From an uncultured Erysipelotrichaceae bacterium (lineage in GTDB: Bacteria > Bacillota_I > Bacilli_A > Erysipelotrichales > Erysipelotrichaceae): 64,000 bases of DNA. This document shows, in pieces, positions 32,350 to 42,060 of this stretch. The notes under the pieces were generated by a model, which was not told where the DNA came from, ran no database searches, and worked only from the letters and a program-made list of their open reading frames with translations. The stretch is from positions 1 through 64,000 of the forward strand of contig CANSQL010000003.1 of NCBI GenBank assembly GCA_947649125.1, read 5' to 3'. Numbering within the stretch: the first letter of the stretch is position 1; every line of letters starts with the position of its first letter. Both the position numbers and the translations under genes were made by a program.

Positions 32350-33327
32350 ATGGATAAAATCGGAAGCCTGCTGAAGCAAAAACGACTGGAAAAAGGGCTA
32401 ACCATTGAAGCAGTCAGTGAAAAAACCCGTTTGACTATAAAACATTTGAAAGCGATAGAGGAAGGGGATATTTCTTATTTCAGAGATGACCTTTCTTATT
32501 TGCGTTTTTTCTTAAAGGCGTATTGTAATGCTCTTGAATTGGATTTTGAGGAAATCAAGGGTGAGTTACAGGATTCAATCGATGATTATACGACTTCTTT
32601 TACGAAAGAGGCTTTAAAGGAGCATGCGCAGATTGAAAGAGGTATCGCGAAAACCAATGAAAAAATGAGGAATGCGGAACAGCCTGAGGACAGAAAGCCA
32701 AAAAAGAAAAAGCCGAAAAAGGTGAGAAGACATCGTAAAATCGATATTTCACTCGTTTCCTTTTTGGCAATCATCGTTGTCATTGTGATCGGCTTGATTT
32801 TCGCATTTGTAATGTGGTTTCAAGGAAATCAGCATATTGATGAGGATGTCAATCAAAGACCGCCGATAGCGACTAAGGACAATCATACGAAGGATGACAA
32901 TAAACCGACAGATAATAAGCCGGATAACAATGAATCTGCAGTACCTCCGGTTACCGATCAACCGGTAGAAAAAAAGGAAATGAGTATTTCTGAGGCTACC
33001 GAGGAAGACGGTAAGGCTGTTTATCAGATTGAAAATGCCGAAATCGGGAAGGAAATCGATATCGAGGTAACGTTTGCTTCTGATTCAAGCTTCCGTGTTT
33101 TAGTCAATGATAAGGAATTGAACAATCCGCCGGCACGAGGAATTCAGGCTCGTAAGACCGTACTTCATATTCGTGAAAAGGCAGAGGCTGATAAAAAGAT
33201 TCTGTTGGCATTCGGTTTTATGTTGAACAACAGCATCAAGGTCAACGGAAAGCAGCTTGAAATTCCGAAATCTCTGTCTTCGAAGCAGGGAACGGGGCTT
33301 ATTGAATTTATTGTAAAGGGTGAATAA
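32350..33327 (+). CDS. rodZ: RodZ-like HTH/TM protein with C-terminal DUF4115-type domain
   Basis: GSLLKQKRLEKGLTIEAVSEKTRLTIKHLKAIEEGD; single TM; upstream of pgsA. Confidence 0.82.
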   Translation: MDKIGSLLKQKRLEKGLTIEAVSEKTRLTIKHLKAIEEGDISYFRDDLSYLRFFLKAYCNALELDFEEIKGELQDSIDDYTTSFTKEALKEHAQIERGIAKTNEKMRNAEQPEDRKPKKKKPKKVRRHRKIDISLVSFLAIIVVIVIGLIFAFVMWFQGNQHIDEDVNQRPPIATKDNHTKDDNKPTDNKPDNNESAVPPVTDQPVEKKEMSISEATEEDGKAVYQIENAEIGKEIDIEVTFASDSSFRVLVNDKELNNPPARGIQARKTVLHIREKAEADKKILLAFGFMLNNSIKVNGKQLEIPKSLSSKQGTGLIEFIVKGE

Positions 33328-33328
33328 T

Positions 33329-33922
33329 ATGAATCTACCGAATCGACTGTCACTGGTACGTATTTGTATTGTACCGTTGATTGCCTGTATTTATTTGTTT
33401 CCGTATGCACAATTCGGAATTGAGGTCATGGAGCTTGATTTTGAATTCGTATCGTTGCGGATAACAAATATTATCGTCTTATGCTTATTCATTGCTGCAT
33501 CAATTACTGATTTTTTGGATGGCTATATCGCACGCAAACATCAGTTGGTAACTTCGTTCGGTAAGTTTATCGATCCGATTGCGGATAAGCTGTTGATCAA
33601 TACGATGTTTTTGCTGTTTGCGGTCAACGGTGCCGCACCGATCGTACCGGTCATGATTATGATTTGGCGTGATACGATTGTTGACGGCCTCAGAATGACT
33701 GCCGGCAATAAGGGCATAGTGGTAGCTGCGGGAATAATGGGAAAAGTCAAAACGGTTGCACAGATGTTGACGATTATCGTACTTCTGTTGAATAATTTAC
33801 CGTTTGAATTGCTGCGCTTTCCGATGGGAGAACTGTTATTGTGGTTCTCGATGTGTGTGTCAGTAATCAGCGGACTTTCTTATTTTATGCAGCTAAAGAA
33901 TGTTATCATGGAAACTATGTGA
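33329..33922 (+). CDS. pgsA: CDP-diacylglycerol--glycerol-3-phosphate 3-phosphatidyltransferase
   Basis: ASITDFLDGYIARKHQLVTSFGKFIDPIADK motif. Confidence 0.95.
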   Translation: MNLPNRLSLVRICIVPLIACIYLFPYAQFGIEVMELDFEFVSLRITNIIVLCLFIAASITDFLDGYIARKHQLVTSFGKFIDPIADKLLINTMFLLFAVNGAAPIVPVMIMIWRDTIVDGLRMTAGNKGIVVAAGIMGKVKTVAQMLTIIVLLLNNLPFELLRFPMGELLLWFSMCVSVISGLSYFMQLKNVIMETM

Positions 33923-33923
33923 T

Positions 33924-34385
33924 ATGGAAGAATTACTGAGACTGTTACAGGCAGGAAATCTCACGATCGGCAGTTGTGAAAGCTTGACCGCAGGTTTATT
34001 TACCGCTCGCTTTGCTGAATTGAGCGGGGTATCTGAGGTCTTAAGAGGCGGCATCGTTACCTATCAAAGTGAGGTTAAAACCGATCTGGTCGGTGTGGAT
34101 CAAAGGATAGTTGCACAGCACGGTGTTGTGAGTGAGCAATGCGCAAGGGCAATGGCGGTTAATGCACGAAAACTGTTGGGCAGTGATATTTGTGTTTCCT
34201 TTACCGGCAATGCTGGTCCTTCCGTTATGGAAGACAAGCCGGTAGGCTGTGTATACTGTGCTGTTGCATTTGAAAATGAGGTTATTGGATATCATTTACA
34301 GCTCAGCGGTTCGCGAAATGAAATTAGGCTTGAGGCAGTGAATCGCATGGTACAAGAGCTGATTAAGCTATTAAAGAATATGTAA
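33924..34385 (+). CDS. CinA C-terminal domain protein (nicotinamide-nucleotide amidase type)
   Basis: [34 protein letters not shown]; lacks N-terminal CinA domain. Confidence 0.9.
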   Translation: MEELLRLLQAGNLTIGSCESLTAGLFTARFAELSGVSEVLRGGIVTYQSEVKTDLVGVDQRIVAQHGVVSEQCARAMAVNARKLLGSDICVSFTGNAGPSVMEDKPVGCVYCAVAFENEVIGYHLQLSGSRNEIRLEAVNRMVQELIKLLKNM

Positions 34386-34398
34386 AGGAGATTTTTAC

Positions 34399-35466
34399 GT
34401 GGAAGATAAAAAAACAAAGAAAAGCGCTAAGGATACGGTAGCAAATACTAAGGATGAAGCGCTCAGCAAGGCATTAAAGGAAATTGAAAAGCAATACGGC
34501 AAGGGTGCGATAATGAAGTTGGGTGATCGCGGTGCAGTGGATGTAGATGCGATTTCCTCAGGCTCCATCAAAATCGATGAAGCACTGGGAATCGGCGGTT
34601 TTCCCAAAGGCAGAATTATTGAAATCTACGGCCCCGAATCAAGCGGTAAGACGACCCTAGCGCTTCATGCGATTGCCGAGGTGCAGAAAAAAGGCGGTCG
34701 TGCGGCATTTATCGATGCAGAAAATGCGATCGATCCGGTTTATGCGAAAAATTTAGGTGTTGATACAAATGAATTGATTTTATCACAGCCGGACAGCGGT
34801 GAACAAGCGTTGGAAATTACTGAAATGCTGATAAGAAGCGGCGCGATTGATTTGGTCGTGGTTGACTCTGTAGCTGCGCTTGTACCGCAGGCCGAATTGG
34901 ACGGAGAAATGGGCGATGCACAGGTAGGTCTTCAGGCTCGTTTGATGTCAAAGGCAATGCGTAAGCTGAGCGGTGTGATGAATCGCAGCGAATGTACGGC
35001 GATCTTTATTAACCAGCTGCGTGAAAAGGTCGGCGTGATGTTCGGTAATCCGGAGACGACTCCGGGCGGCAGGGCGTTAAAATTCTATTCCTCAGTGCGT
35101 GTAGAGATTCGCCGCAGTGAAGCAATTAAAAACGGTACCGATATTATTGGAAATAAGGTCAATGTGAAAATCGTTAAAAACAAGGTGGCTCCGCCGTTTA
35201 AAACAGCACAAATCGAAATTATGTACGGTGAAGGCATTTCTTATATCGCCGAGGTTTTGGATTTATGCGTTGATCATGAAATCATTCAAAAGAGCGGTGC
35301 ATGGTTCTCCTATGACGGCAATAAAATCGGTCAAGGCAAGGAAAGCGCCAAGCTGTATTTAAAGGAGCACAAGGAGCTTTTAGAGGAAGTTGCGGCCAAG
35401 CTGATGGATAAGCTGCATCCCAAGGAAGCAGAAGCATCCATAAGTGACACACAGACAGAGGCATAA
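34399..35466 (+). CDS. recA: Recombinase RecA
   Basis: [39 protein letters not shown] start. Confidence 0.97.
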   Translation: MEDKKTKKSAKDTVANTKDEALSKALKEIEKQYGKGAIMKLGDRGAVDVDAISSGSIKIDEALGIGGFPKGRIIEIYGPESSGKTTLALHAIAEVQKKGGRAAFIDAENAIDPVYAKNLGVDTNELILSQPDSGEQALEITEMLIRSGAIDLVVVDSVAALVPQAELDGEMGDAQVGLQARLMSKAMRKLSGVMNRSECTAIFINQLREKVGVMFGNPETTPGGRALKFYSSVRVEIRRSEAIKNGTDIIGNKVNVKIVKNKVAPPFKTAQIEIMYGEGISYIAEVLDLCVDHEIIQKSGAWFSYDGNKIGQGKESAKLYLKEHKELLEEVAAKLMDKLHPKEAEASISDTQTEA

Positions 35467-35549
35467 GAAAGTATATGCGGACAGGATAATTCCTGTCTTT
35501 ATTGTATCGCAGCAGGAAAACAAACGATTTATTAGGCAAGGAGGCTTGT

Positions 35550-36284
35550 ATGGAAATCACATCGGTTCATAATCCAAGGGTAAAGGCATGGGCAAGGCTG
35601 AAGGAAAAAAAGCATCGAGACAGCACAAGAAAATTCCTTGTGGCAGGAGAGCATTTGATTCAAGAGGCACTCAAGGCGAATTTATTATGCGAGCTGCTTG
35701 TTTGTAAGGGAAATGATCCGATCACAAAGGGAGTGCCTGTTTATGAGGTGACAAAGGACATTTTGCGCAAGCTTACATCGCTTACTTCCTCAGAGAATCA
35801 AATCGGTGTTTGTGAAATACCGCAGTATCACCAAGACATGTGGGAGCGCATTATCGTGTTAGACGGAGTACAGGACCCGGGGAATCTGGGCACAATTATT
35901 CGTAATGCGATTGCGTTTGGTTATCAGGCAATTCTGTTATCAAACGACAGTGCGGACATATACAATGAAAAGGTCATCAGAGCGACGCAAGGTGCTTTGT
36001 TTCATTTGCCGATTCTGCGCTGCGAGCTTACGAAAAGCTTACCCGAATTAAAAAAATCAAAAATAACGATCTATGCGACTGCATTAAAAGAAAGCGTTCC
36101 GATGCAGAGCATACGCCCCGAGCCTAAGCATGCGCTTATATTCGGTAATGAGGGAACCGGAATCAAAAACGAAATATTACAGTTATGTGATTATCGTATA
36201 AAAATTGAAATGGCGGCATTTGAATCGTTGAATGTCGCTGTAGCCTCAGGCATCTGTATGTATTATTTTTATCAATCGGAATAA
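35550..36284 (+). CDS. TrmH/SpoU family RNA 2'-O-methyltransferase
   Basis: VLDGVQDPGNLGTIIRNAIAFG, ALIFGNEGTGI, LNVAVASGICMY. Confidence 0.9.
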   Translation: MEITSVHNPRVKAWARLKEKKHRDSTRKFLVAGEHLIQEALKANLLCELLVCKGNDPITKGVPVYEVTKDILRKLTSLTSSENQIGVCEIPQYHQDMWERIIVLDGVQDPGNLGTIIRNAIAFGYQAILLSNDSADIYNEKVIRATQGALFHLPILRCELTKSLPELKKSKITIYATALKESVPMQSIRPEPKHALIFGNEGTGIKNEILQLCDYRIKIEMAAFESLNVAVASGICMYYFYQSE

Positions 36285-36413
36285 GCTGTGTGATGTCATT
36301 TATTAAAAGCATTGATACAACAATGTAATTCAACGGTATTACATTCAGTAAAAAATATTTGACAGATGATGGAGATAGGATTCCATGCGAAGTATTCAAA
36401 GGAGGAATTTGAA

Positions 36414-37106
36414 TTGTTTATACTTCGTTTTTTCATCAGTGTTCTGAGCGGTTATTTGATTTATTTTCTAAGTCATACGTGGATCGAATGCTTAAAGGAA
36501 ACACATAAAATCACAATGACATCTTTCATAAAAAGGTTTTATGAATCAATTGAATTAAAGCTGTCTTTCGCTTCGGTTACTATGGTCATCCTCAGTATAT
36601 ATCTGGCTTGGAAATGTGCCCAGAGCTATTCTGTATTATGGCAGGCTTTCGCTGTATTCAGCTTTTGTATGTGTCTGATCATGATGGCGTATATCGATAT
36701 GAAAACGATGCTGATACCGACTGCTTGTCTGTATGCACTGATATTGATAGGTCTTCCGTTTTTATTTCAGCCGTTTGATCATTCATTGCTTCAGCGATTG
36801 TCAGGCAGCGCTATGGCAGCGGGTTTGATGCAGGGAGTAAATATGGTCAAGCGTGAGAGCTTTGGCCTGGGTGATATCAAACTGATGCTTATAAGCGGCT
36901 TTTATTTGGGATACGATCGCATCATGATCGCAATGTTTTCGGCAATACTAAGCGGCGGTATGTCTGCCGTATATGTAATTTTACGCAAAAAAGCAGCTTC
37001 CCATTCACATATCGCGTTTGTGCCGTTTTTATGCTTTGGGATCATTACCGCCATATTTTTCGGTGATGAACTGACGCTTGCCTATTTCAATCTGTTTTAT
37101 TCGTAA
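36414..37106 (+). CDS. A24-family prepilin peptidase-like membrane protein
   Basis: YIDMKTMLIP and GLGDIKLM Asp motifs in multi-TM protein; TTG start with AAAGGAGG RBS. Confidence 0.75.
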   Translation: MFILRFFISVLSGYLIYFLSHTWIECLKETHKITMTSFIKRFYESIELKLSFASVTMVILSIYLAWKCAQSYSVLWQAFAVFSFCMCLIMMAYIDMKTMLIPTACLYALILIGLPFLFQPFDHSLLQRLSGSAMAAGLMQGVNMVKRESFGLGDIKLMLISGFYLGYDRIMIAMFSAILSGGMSAVYVILRKKAASHSHIAFVPFLCFGIITAIFFGDELTLAYFNLFYS

Positions 37107-37181
37107 ACTGCGTGAGAATAAGCATCGATGCTTAATGTCTGTATACCTATTCATAAGGAAATACGATATTGCGGAAAATGA

Positions 37182-37210
37182 TTGAATTTTAAATGAAAAT
37201 CGTGTATACT
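37182..37210 (+). promoter_or_regulatory. Promoter of pheST T-box leader
   Basis: TTGAAT-N17-TATACT. Confidence 0.6.
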
Positions 37211-37217
37211 ATCGGTT

Positions 37218-37447
37218 GTAAAGCGTTGATCGGGATAAGTACGTACAGATAACTCTTTGTCAGGGAAGGATGATCATGGACTGGAAGTCATCCTGAAAGA
37301 GCCCGGCGGAAATTCACCCGAGAGTGAGAGTAATGATCTCCCGTCATGACGGTTATCCATGAATGATTGTAATAAAGTGTGTCGTCAGACAAAGCAGGAT
37401 GGTACCGCGCAAGTCAATTGCGTTCCTGCGGCTGATGACATTTTTAT
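37218..37447 (+). promoter_or_regulatory. T-box riboswitch, Phe specificity
   Basis: AGGATGGTACCGCG T-box sequence (37396-37409), candidate UUC specifier + A at 37313-37316, terminator TGTCGTCAG...CTGATGACATTTTT. Confidence 0.92.
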
Positions 37448-37475
37448 TTATGTGCTTATGAAAGGATGAAATACT

Positions 37476-38516
37476 ATGGAAAATTTATCAGCGATCAAAA
37501 AAGAAGCAATGGAAAAGATCGCAGCCTGTAAGGATAACGGCGTATTAAATCAGCTTCGTGTTCTTTACCTGGGCAAAAAAGGTCCGATTCAGGAAGTGAT
37601 GAAAACGATGAAGGACCTGTCTAAAGAGGAGCGGCCGGCCTTCGGTGCGAAAATCAATGAAATCAAGCAGGAGTTGTCGGCATTGATCGAGGAACGTAAG
37701 ACAGTGCTTGAGGAAAAGGAAACGGCACAGCGCATGGAACAGGAAAAGTTGGATATTACTTTGAGCGGTTATACGCCGAATGTCGGCAATCTGCATCCGC
37801 TGACAATTGTTCAACAGGAGTTGGAGGACTTATTTGTCGGCTTGGGCTACAGTGTGGCAGAGGGTCCTGAGGTAGAATGTGATTTATATAATTTTGAGCG
37901 TGCCAATATTCCTAAGGATCATCCGGCACGTGATATGCAGGATACCTTCTTTATCAATGTTGAGGAGCTGTTACGTACACATACGACTGCCGTACAAATG
38001 CGTCAGCTCGAGAAATATCATGCTGAGGGCAAGGAGCTGATCAAGGTGATTTGTCCGGGCAAGGTATATCGCCGTGATGACGATGACGCAACCCATTCCC
38101 ATCAGTTTATGCAGTGTGAGGGCTTGGTTATCGGTAAGAATATCCAGTTGTCCGATTTAAAGGGAACATTGGAATTTATGGCGAAAAAGATGTTTGGTGA
38201 AAGCAGAGTGATTCGCTTTCGTCCGAGTTATTTCCAATTTACCGAGCCGAGTGTTGAAGTCGATGTGTCTTGTCATATCTGCGGCGGCAAGGGCTGCAGC
38301 GTATGCAAGGGTACCGGCTGGATCGAAATTCTCGGTGCCGGTATGGTACATCCGAACGTACTGAAAATGGCGGGCTATGACCCTGATGAGGTCAGCGGTT
38401 TTGCTTTCGGTGTCGGTATCGAGCGTGTCGCAATGTTAAAATACGGTATTGATGATATTCGTAATTTTTATACGAACGATCTTCGTTTCCTGAAGATGTT
38501 CAATCGCTTTGAATAA
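37476..38516 (+). CDS. pheS: Phenylalanyl-tRNA synthetase alpha subunit
   Basis: [33 protein letters not shown]. Confidence 0.97.
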   Translation: MENLSAIKKEAMEKIAACKDNGVLNQLRVLYLGKKGPIQEVMKTMKDLSKEERPAFGAKINEIKQELSALIEERKTVLEEKETAQRMEQEKLDITLSGYTPNVGNLHPLTIVQQELEDLFVGLGYSVAEGPEVECDLYNFERANIPKDHPARDMQDTFFINVEELLRTHTTAVQMRQLEKYHAEGKELIKVICPGKVYRRDDDDATHSHQFMQCEGLVIGKNIQLSDLKGTLEFMAKKMFGESRVIRFRPSYFQFTEPSVEVDVSCHICGGKGCSVCKGTGWIEILGAGMVHPNVLKMAGYDPDEVSGFAFGVGIERVAMLKYGIDDIRNFYTNDLRFLKMFNRFE

Positions 38517-38528
38517 GGAGGCTTCAAT

Positions 38529-40934
38529 ATGCTAATCAGTAGAAAATGGTTAAGTCAATATATGGATATCAGTGATTTATCAATCAATGAAATCGCTGAT
38601 CGAATTACGGCAGCCGGCTTAGAGGTAGAAGGAATAGAAAAAATGAGTGAAGGGACCCATCTGATTATCGGTGAGGTCTTGACGTGTGAGGATCATCCCG
38701 ACAGCGATCATCTTCATGTTTGTCAGGTGAACTTGGGAAATCGTACGGAACAGATCGTTTGCGGTGCACCAAACGTGGCGGCAGGACAAAAGGTGATCGT
38801 GGCACAGGTAGGCGCGAAGCTTCCGGGCGGCGAAATCAAGGCCGGTGTAATCAGAGGACAGGAATCGAACGGAATGATTTGTTCCCTTTTAGAGTTGGGA
38901 GTCGATCCGCATTCTCTGAGTGAGGAAAGTAAAAACGGCATCGAGGTATTGACACAGGATGCACCGATCGGACATGAGGATCCGCTTGCATACCTTGGCT
39001 TAGATGATGAATTATTGGATGTCGGTTTGACGCCGAATCGCAATGACTGTATGGCGGCATGGGCAATGGCTATGGAGACAGGAGCGATTTTAAATCGCAG
39101 TGTGCAGCTTCCGCAATGTGAAGGCATTTCGATGCAGAAGGGCGAGCCTACGACTCTAAAGGTTGCCAGTGAAACAGATAAATGTCCGTTGTTTATGGGC
39201 AAGGTCATTAATCATGTGACAATCAAGGAAAGTCCGAAATGGATGAAGGAACTATTGGCTGCCGCAGGTGTAAAGTCAATTAATAATGTTGTTGATATTT
39301 CCAATATCGTTATGTTAGAGACAGGTCAGCCGATGCACTTCTATGATAAGGATGCGCTGCCGTCTTTGGAGATTACGGTAAAGGATCACTTGAATACGAC
39401 ATATACGGCATTAGACGGTGTTACCTATGAAATTGAGCCTGAGGATATCATGATTACCAACCAAGGCAAGCCGATCGGAATTGCCGGTATTATGGGCGGT
39501 GATGATTCAAAGATCGAAGATACGACAAAGGCAATCGTGTTGGAGGCGGCCATTTTCCATCATGTTTCGATACGTAATACAGCACGTCGTTTGAATTTGA
39601 ACACGGATGCAAGTATTCGCTATCAAAAGGGCATTGAGCCGATGGCTACTTATAAGGCAATGGATCGTGCGGTTTCACTGTTGATGGAATATGCGGATGC
39701 TTCGGGAATCGAGGATACGGTTGTGTACGGTTCCAATCGTTATGAGCCGACAAGCATTACGGTCAGTCTGCCGAGCATCAATCATTTATTAGGTACTGAC
39801 TTCGCAATGGATGAGGTCATCGATGTCTTACAGCGTTTGGCGCTGAAACCGACGCAAAAGCAGGAGGAAATCACGCTTGAAATACCAAGCTATCGTCAAG
39901 ATTTATGTATTGAGGCAGATATCGCTGAGGAAATCATCCGTATTATCGGATATGACCGTTTAAATGCGACCTTGCCGACAATGCCCGCAACTATGGGAGC
40001 ATTAGATGACCGTCAACAGCTGCGCCGTCGTTTCCGTCAGTTGTTGAGTGATAACGGCTGTCAAGAGGCTGTCACCTATACGCTTGTCAGTGAGCAGCTC
40101 AGTGAGGATGCCGTAATGGCATTGCCGCAGCCGATTCAGCTTGCCGCACCGATGAGCGAGGATCGAAAAAATGTAAGAACGAGTATCTTGCCGTCCTTAT
40201 TGGGAAGCATTGCGTACAATCAAAATCGTTCCGTTAAGGATATTGCGTTGTTTGAGCTGTCCAGTGTGTACGGCAAGGAGATTATGGAGGAGCATTTGGC
40301 AATCGCGATGAGCGGTTCCCTTCAAAAAAGCCGTTGGCAGGGAATTGATGTTCCGGCTGATTTCTATGCGATGAAGGGGCTGTTGGAGCTTCTGTGCGAA
40401 CGTGTCGGCTTCAGCGGCAAGCGATTGAGCTTTCTGGAGAACACAGCAGAAACAAAAATGTTCCATCCGTATCAATCTGCCTGTCTGTACTTAGGCAAGG
40501 AGCTGTTGGCAGTGTTTGGAACGATTCATCCGAATGCGGCAAAGCGCTACGGCGTAAGTAGTGTAGTCATGGCCGAATTGAATCTTGAGGTCTTGTTACG
40601 AAACAAAGCCGCAAAGGTGAAATATCAGCCGATGTCAAAATATCCGGCTGTGAATCAGGACTTGGCATTTGTGGTTGCGGAAGATGTTAAGGTAGGCGAT
40701 ATCTTATCCTGCATCGAACGCCACGGTAAGCTGGATAAAGAAAATATCATCCAAAAAATCGAGGTATTTGATGTTTATACCGGTGAGCATGTAGAAAAAG
40801 GCTTTAAGAGTATTGCGTTATCCGTATGCTTCCAATCATCAAATAAGACCTTGGGAGAAAAGGAAATCAATCAAATGCGTGAGGTGTTGTTAAGCTCCTT
40901 GGAAAAGGAAATGAATGCACAGCTTCGCTCTTGA
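38529..40934 (+). CDS. pheT: Phenylalanyl-tRNA synthetase beta subunit
   Basis: tRNA-binding N-terminal domain, B3/B4, C-terminal FDX-ACB. Confidence 0.97.
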   Translation: MLISRKWLSQYMDISDLSINEIADRITAAGLEVEGIEKMSEGTHLIIGEVLTCEDHPDSDHLHVCQVNLGNRTEQIVCGAPNVAAGQKVIVAQVGAKLPGGEIKAGVIRGQESNGMICSLLELGVDPHSLSEESKNGIEVLTQDAPIGHEDPLAYLGLDDELLDVGLTPNRNDCMAAWAMAMETGAILNRSVQLPQCEGISMQKGEPTTLKVASETDKCPLFMGKVINHVTIKESPKWMKELLAAAGVKSINNVVDISNIVMLETGQPMHFYDKDALPSLEITVKDHLNTTYTALDGVTYEIEPEDIMITNQGKPIGIAGIMGGDDSKIEDTTKAIVLEAAIFHHVSIRNTARRLNLNTDASIRYQKGIEPMATYKAMDRAVSLLMEYADASGIEDTVVYGSNRYEPTSITVSLPSINHLLGTDFAMDEVIDVLQRLALKPTQKQEEITLEIPSYRQDLCIEADIAEEIIRIIGYDRLNATLPTMPATMGALDDRQQLRRRFRQLLSDNGCQEAVTYTLVSEQLSEDAVMALPQPIQLAAPMSEDRKNVRTSILPSLLGSIAYNQNRSVKDIALFELSSVYGKEIMEEHLAIAMSGSLQKSRWQGIDVPADFYAMKGLLELLCERVGFSGKRLSFLENTAETKMFHPYQSACLYLGKELLAVFGTIHPNAAKRYGVSSVVMAELNLEVLLRNKAAKVKYQPMSKYPAVNQDLAFVVAEDVKVGDILSCIERHGKLDKENIIQKIEVFDVYTGEHVEKGFKSIALSVCFQSSNKTLGEKEINQMREVLLSSLEKEMNAQLRS

Positions 40935-40944
40935 TAAATCAATA

Positions 40945-40978
40945 AAACGGAAGACCTGTTTTTAGGCCTTCCGTTTTT
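40945..40978 (+). terminator. pheST terminator
   Basis: AAACGGAAGACCTGTTTTTAGGCCTTCCGTTTTT. Confidence 0.8.
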
Positions 40979-41028
40979 CTGTTATGATAATATGATTAAT
41001 CAGCACACAATCCATACACATTCATTCA

Positions 41029-41991
41029 CTATTTCTTTTTCTGATCATTCTTTTTTGTATCAGTTTCCTGCTTATTCTTATCCTGTGTATCCTTTGATTC
41101 CGTTTTTTCTTCCTTTGCATCACTGCGCAGGCGATAAACAAGCATTTGCGGCGGTGAAAACAAGCGCATGTCCATCGCGGTCGTTCCCATGCCGTTTGAT
41201 ACGTGAAGTATGGTTTGATTTACCGTATGCTTCCCATGATTGTATTTTTGTGCTCCTTCATCACTGGATAATGCCCCAAGCAACGGAATATAGATTTGCG
41301 AACCGTGGGAATGCCCGGCAAACATCAAATCGATATTTGTTTTCGGCAGATCCTCAAGCTGAATCGTATCCGGACAGTGTGTCATCAGGATATTGAACTC
41401 CTCTTGATTGACATTGGAGAATGCTTTATTGATATCGATCGTACCGCCGACAAGCGAATCCAGACCGATCAGCGTAATGCTTGCCTGTGAACCGTTTCTT
41501 AAACGAATGGAGCGATTATTCAATAATTCAAAATCACTTGTTTTTAAAATATCCGTTACCATGCTTTTTACATTTTTATCCACATTGTCCTGTTCACCCA
41601 ATACCGCAAACTTTCCTAACGGTGCCTGTATCGTTTTTAATAGCTGCGAGACCTCTTGTTTTGTCGCATCATTCGGAACATAGGTCAGCGGCAAATCGAA
41701 AATATCACCGCCGAACAGCACAATGTCAGGGTTTACCTCATTGATTTTATGAATCATCTTAGTAAGGCGATCCTTGTTCATAAAATGATTGTATTCCAAA
41801 TCCGTAATAAAAGCAATTTGAATATCATTCATATCTGCGGGAATTTTTTCACTTTGAACGGTATGGTAGCTGACCGTTAAATTCTCCACCGAGACAAAGA
41901 TTGAGTAAAAGAAGATACCGGCCAGTACTAAAGCGATTATTATTAATACCGATACTGTTTTCAGCAGTCTTTTGATCATGGGAATATACAC
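41029..41991 (-). CDS. Membrane-anchored metallophosphoesterase (YkuE-like), Lys/Asp-rich C-terminal tail
   Basis: FITDLEYNH, FGGDIFD, LTHCPD, AGHSHGSQI. Confidence 0.85.
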   Translation of the reverse strand: MYIPMIKRLLKTVSVLIIIALVLAGIFFYSIFVSVENLTVSYHTVQSEKIPADMNDIQIAFITDLEYNHFMNKDRLTKMIHKINEVNPDIVLFGGDIFDLPLTYVPNDATKQEVSQLLKTIQAPLGKFAVLGEQDNVDKNVKSMVTDILKTSDFELLNNRSIRLRNGSQASITLIGLDSLVGGTIDINKAFSNVNQEEFNILMTHCPDTIQLEDLPKTNIDLMFAGHSHGSQIYIPLLGALSSDEGAQKYNHGKHTVNQTILHVSNGMGTTAMDMRLFSPPQMLVYRLRSDAKEEKTESKDTQDKNKQETDTKKNDQKKK

Positions 41992-42060
41992 CTCAAATTC
42001 TTTTTTATTTTATCATAAATCATAAAGAATGAAAATGAATAAATGAAAAAGAAGGCTTTT

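Noticed and set aside
38723-39208. 161-aa minus-strand ORF in pheT
   Set aside because: Shadow ORF antisense to a well-conserved pheT coding region.
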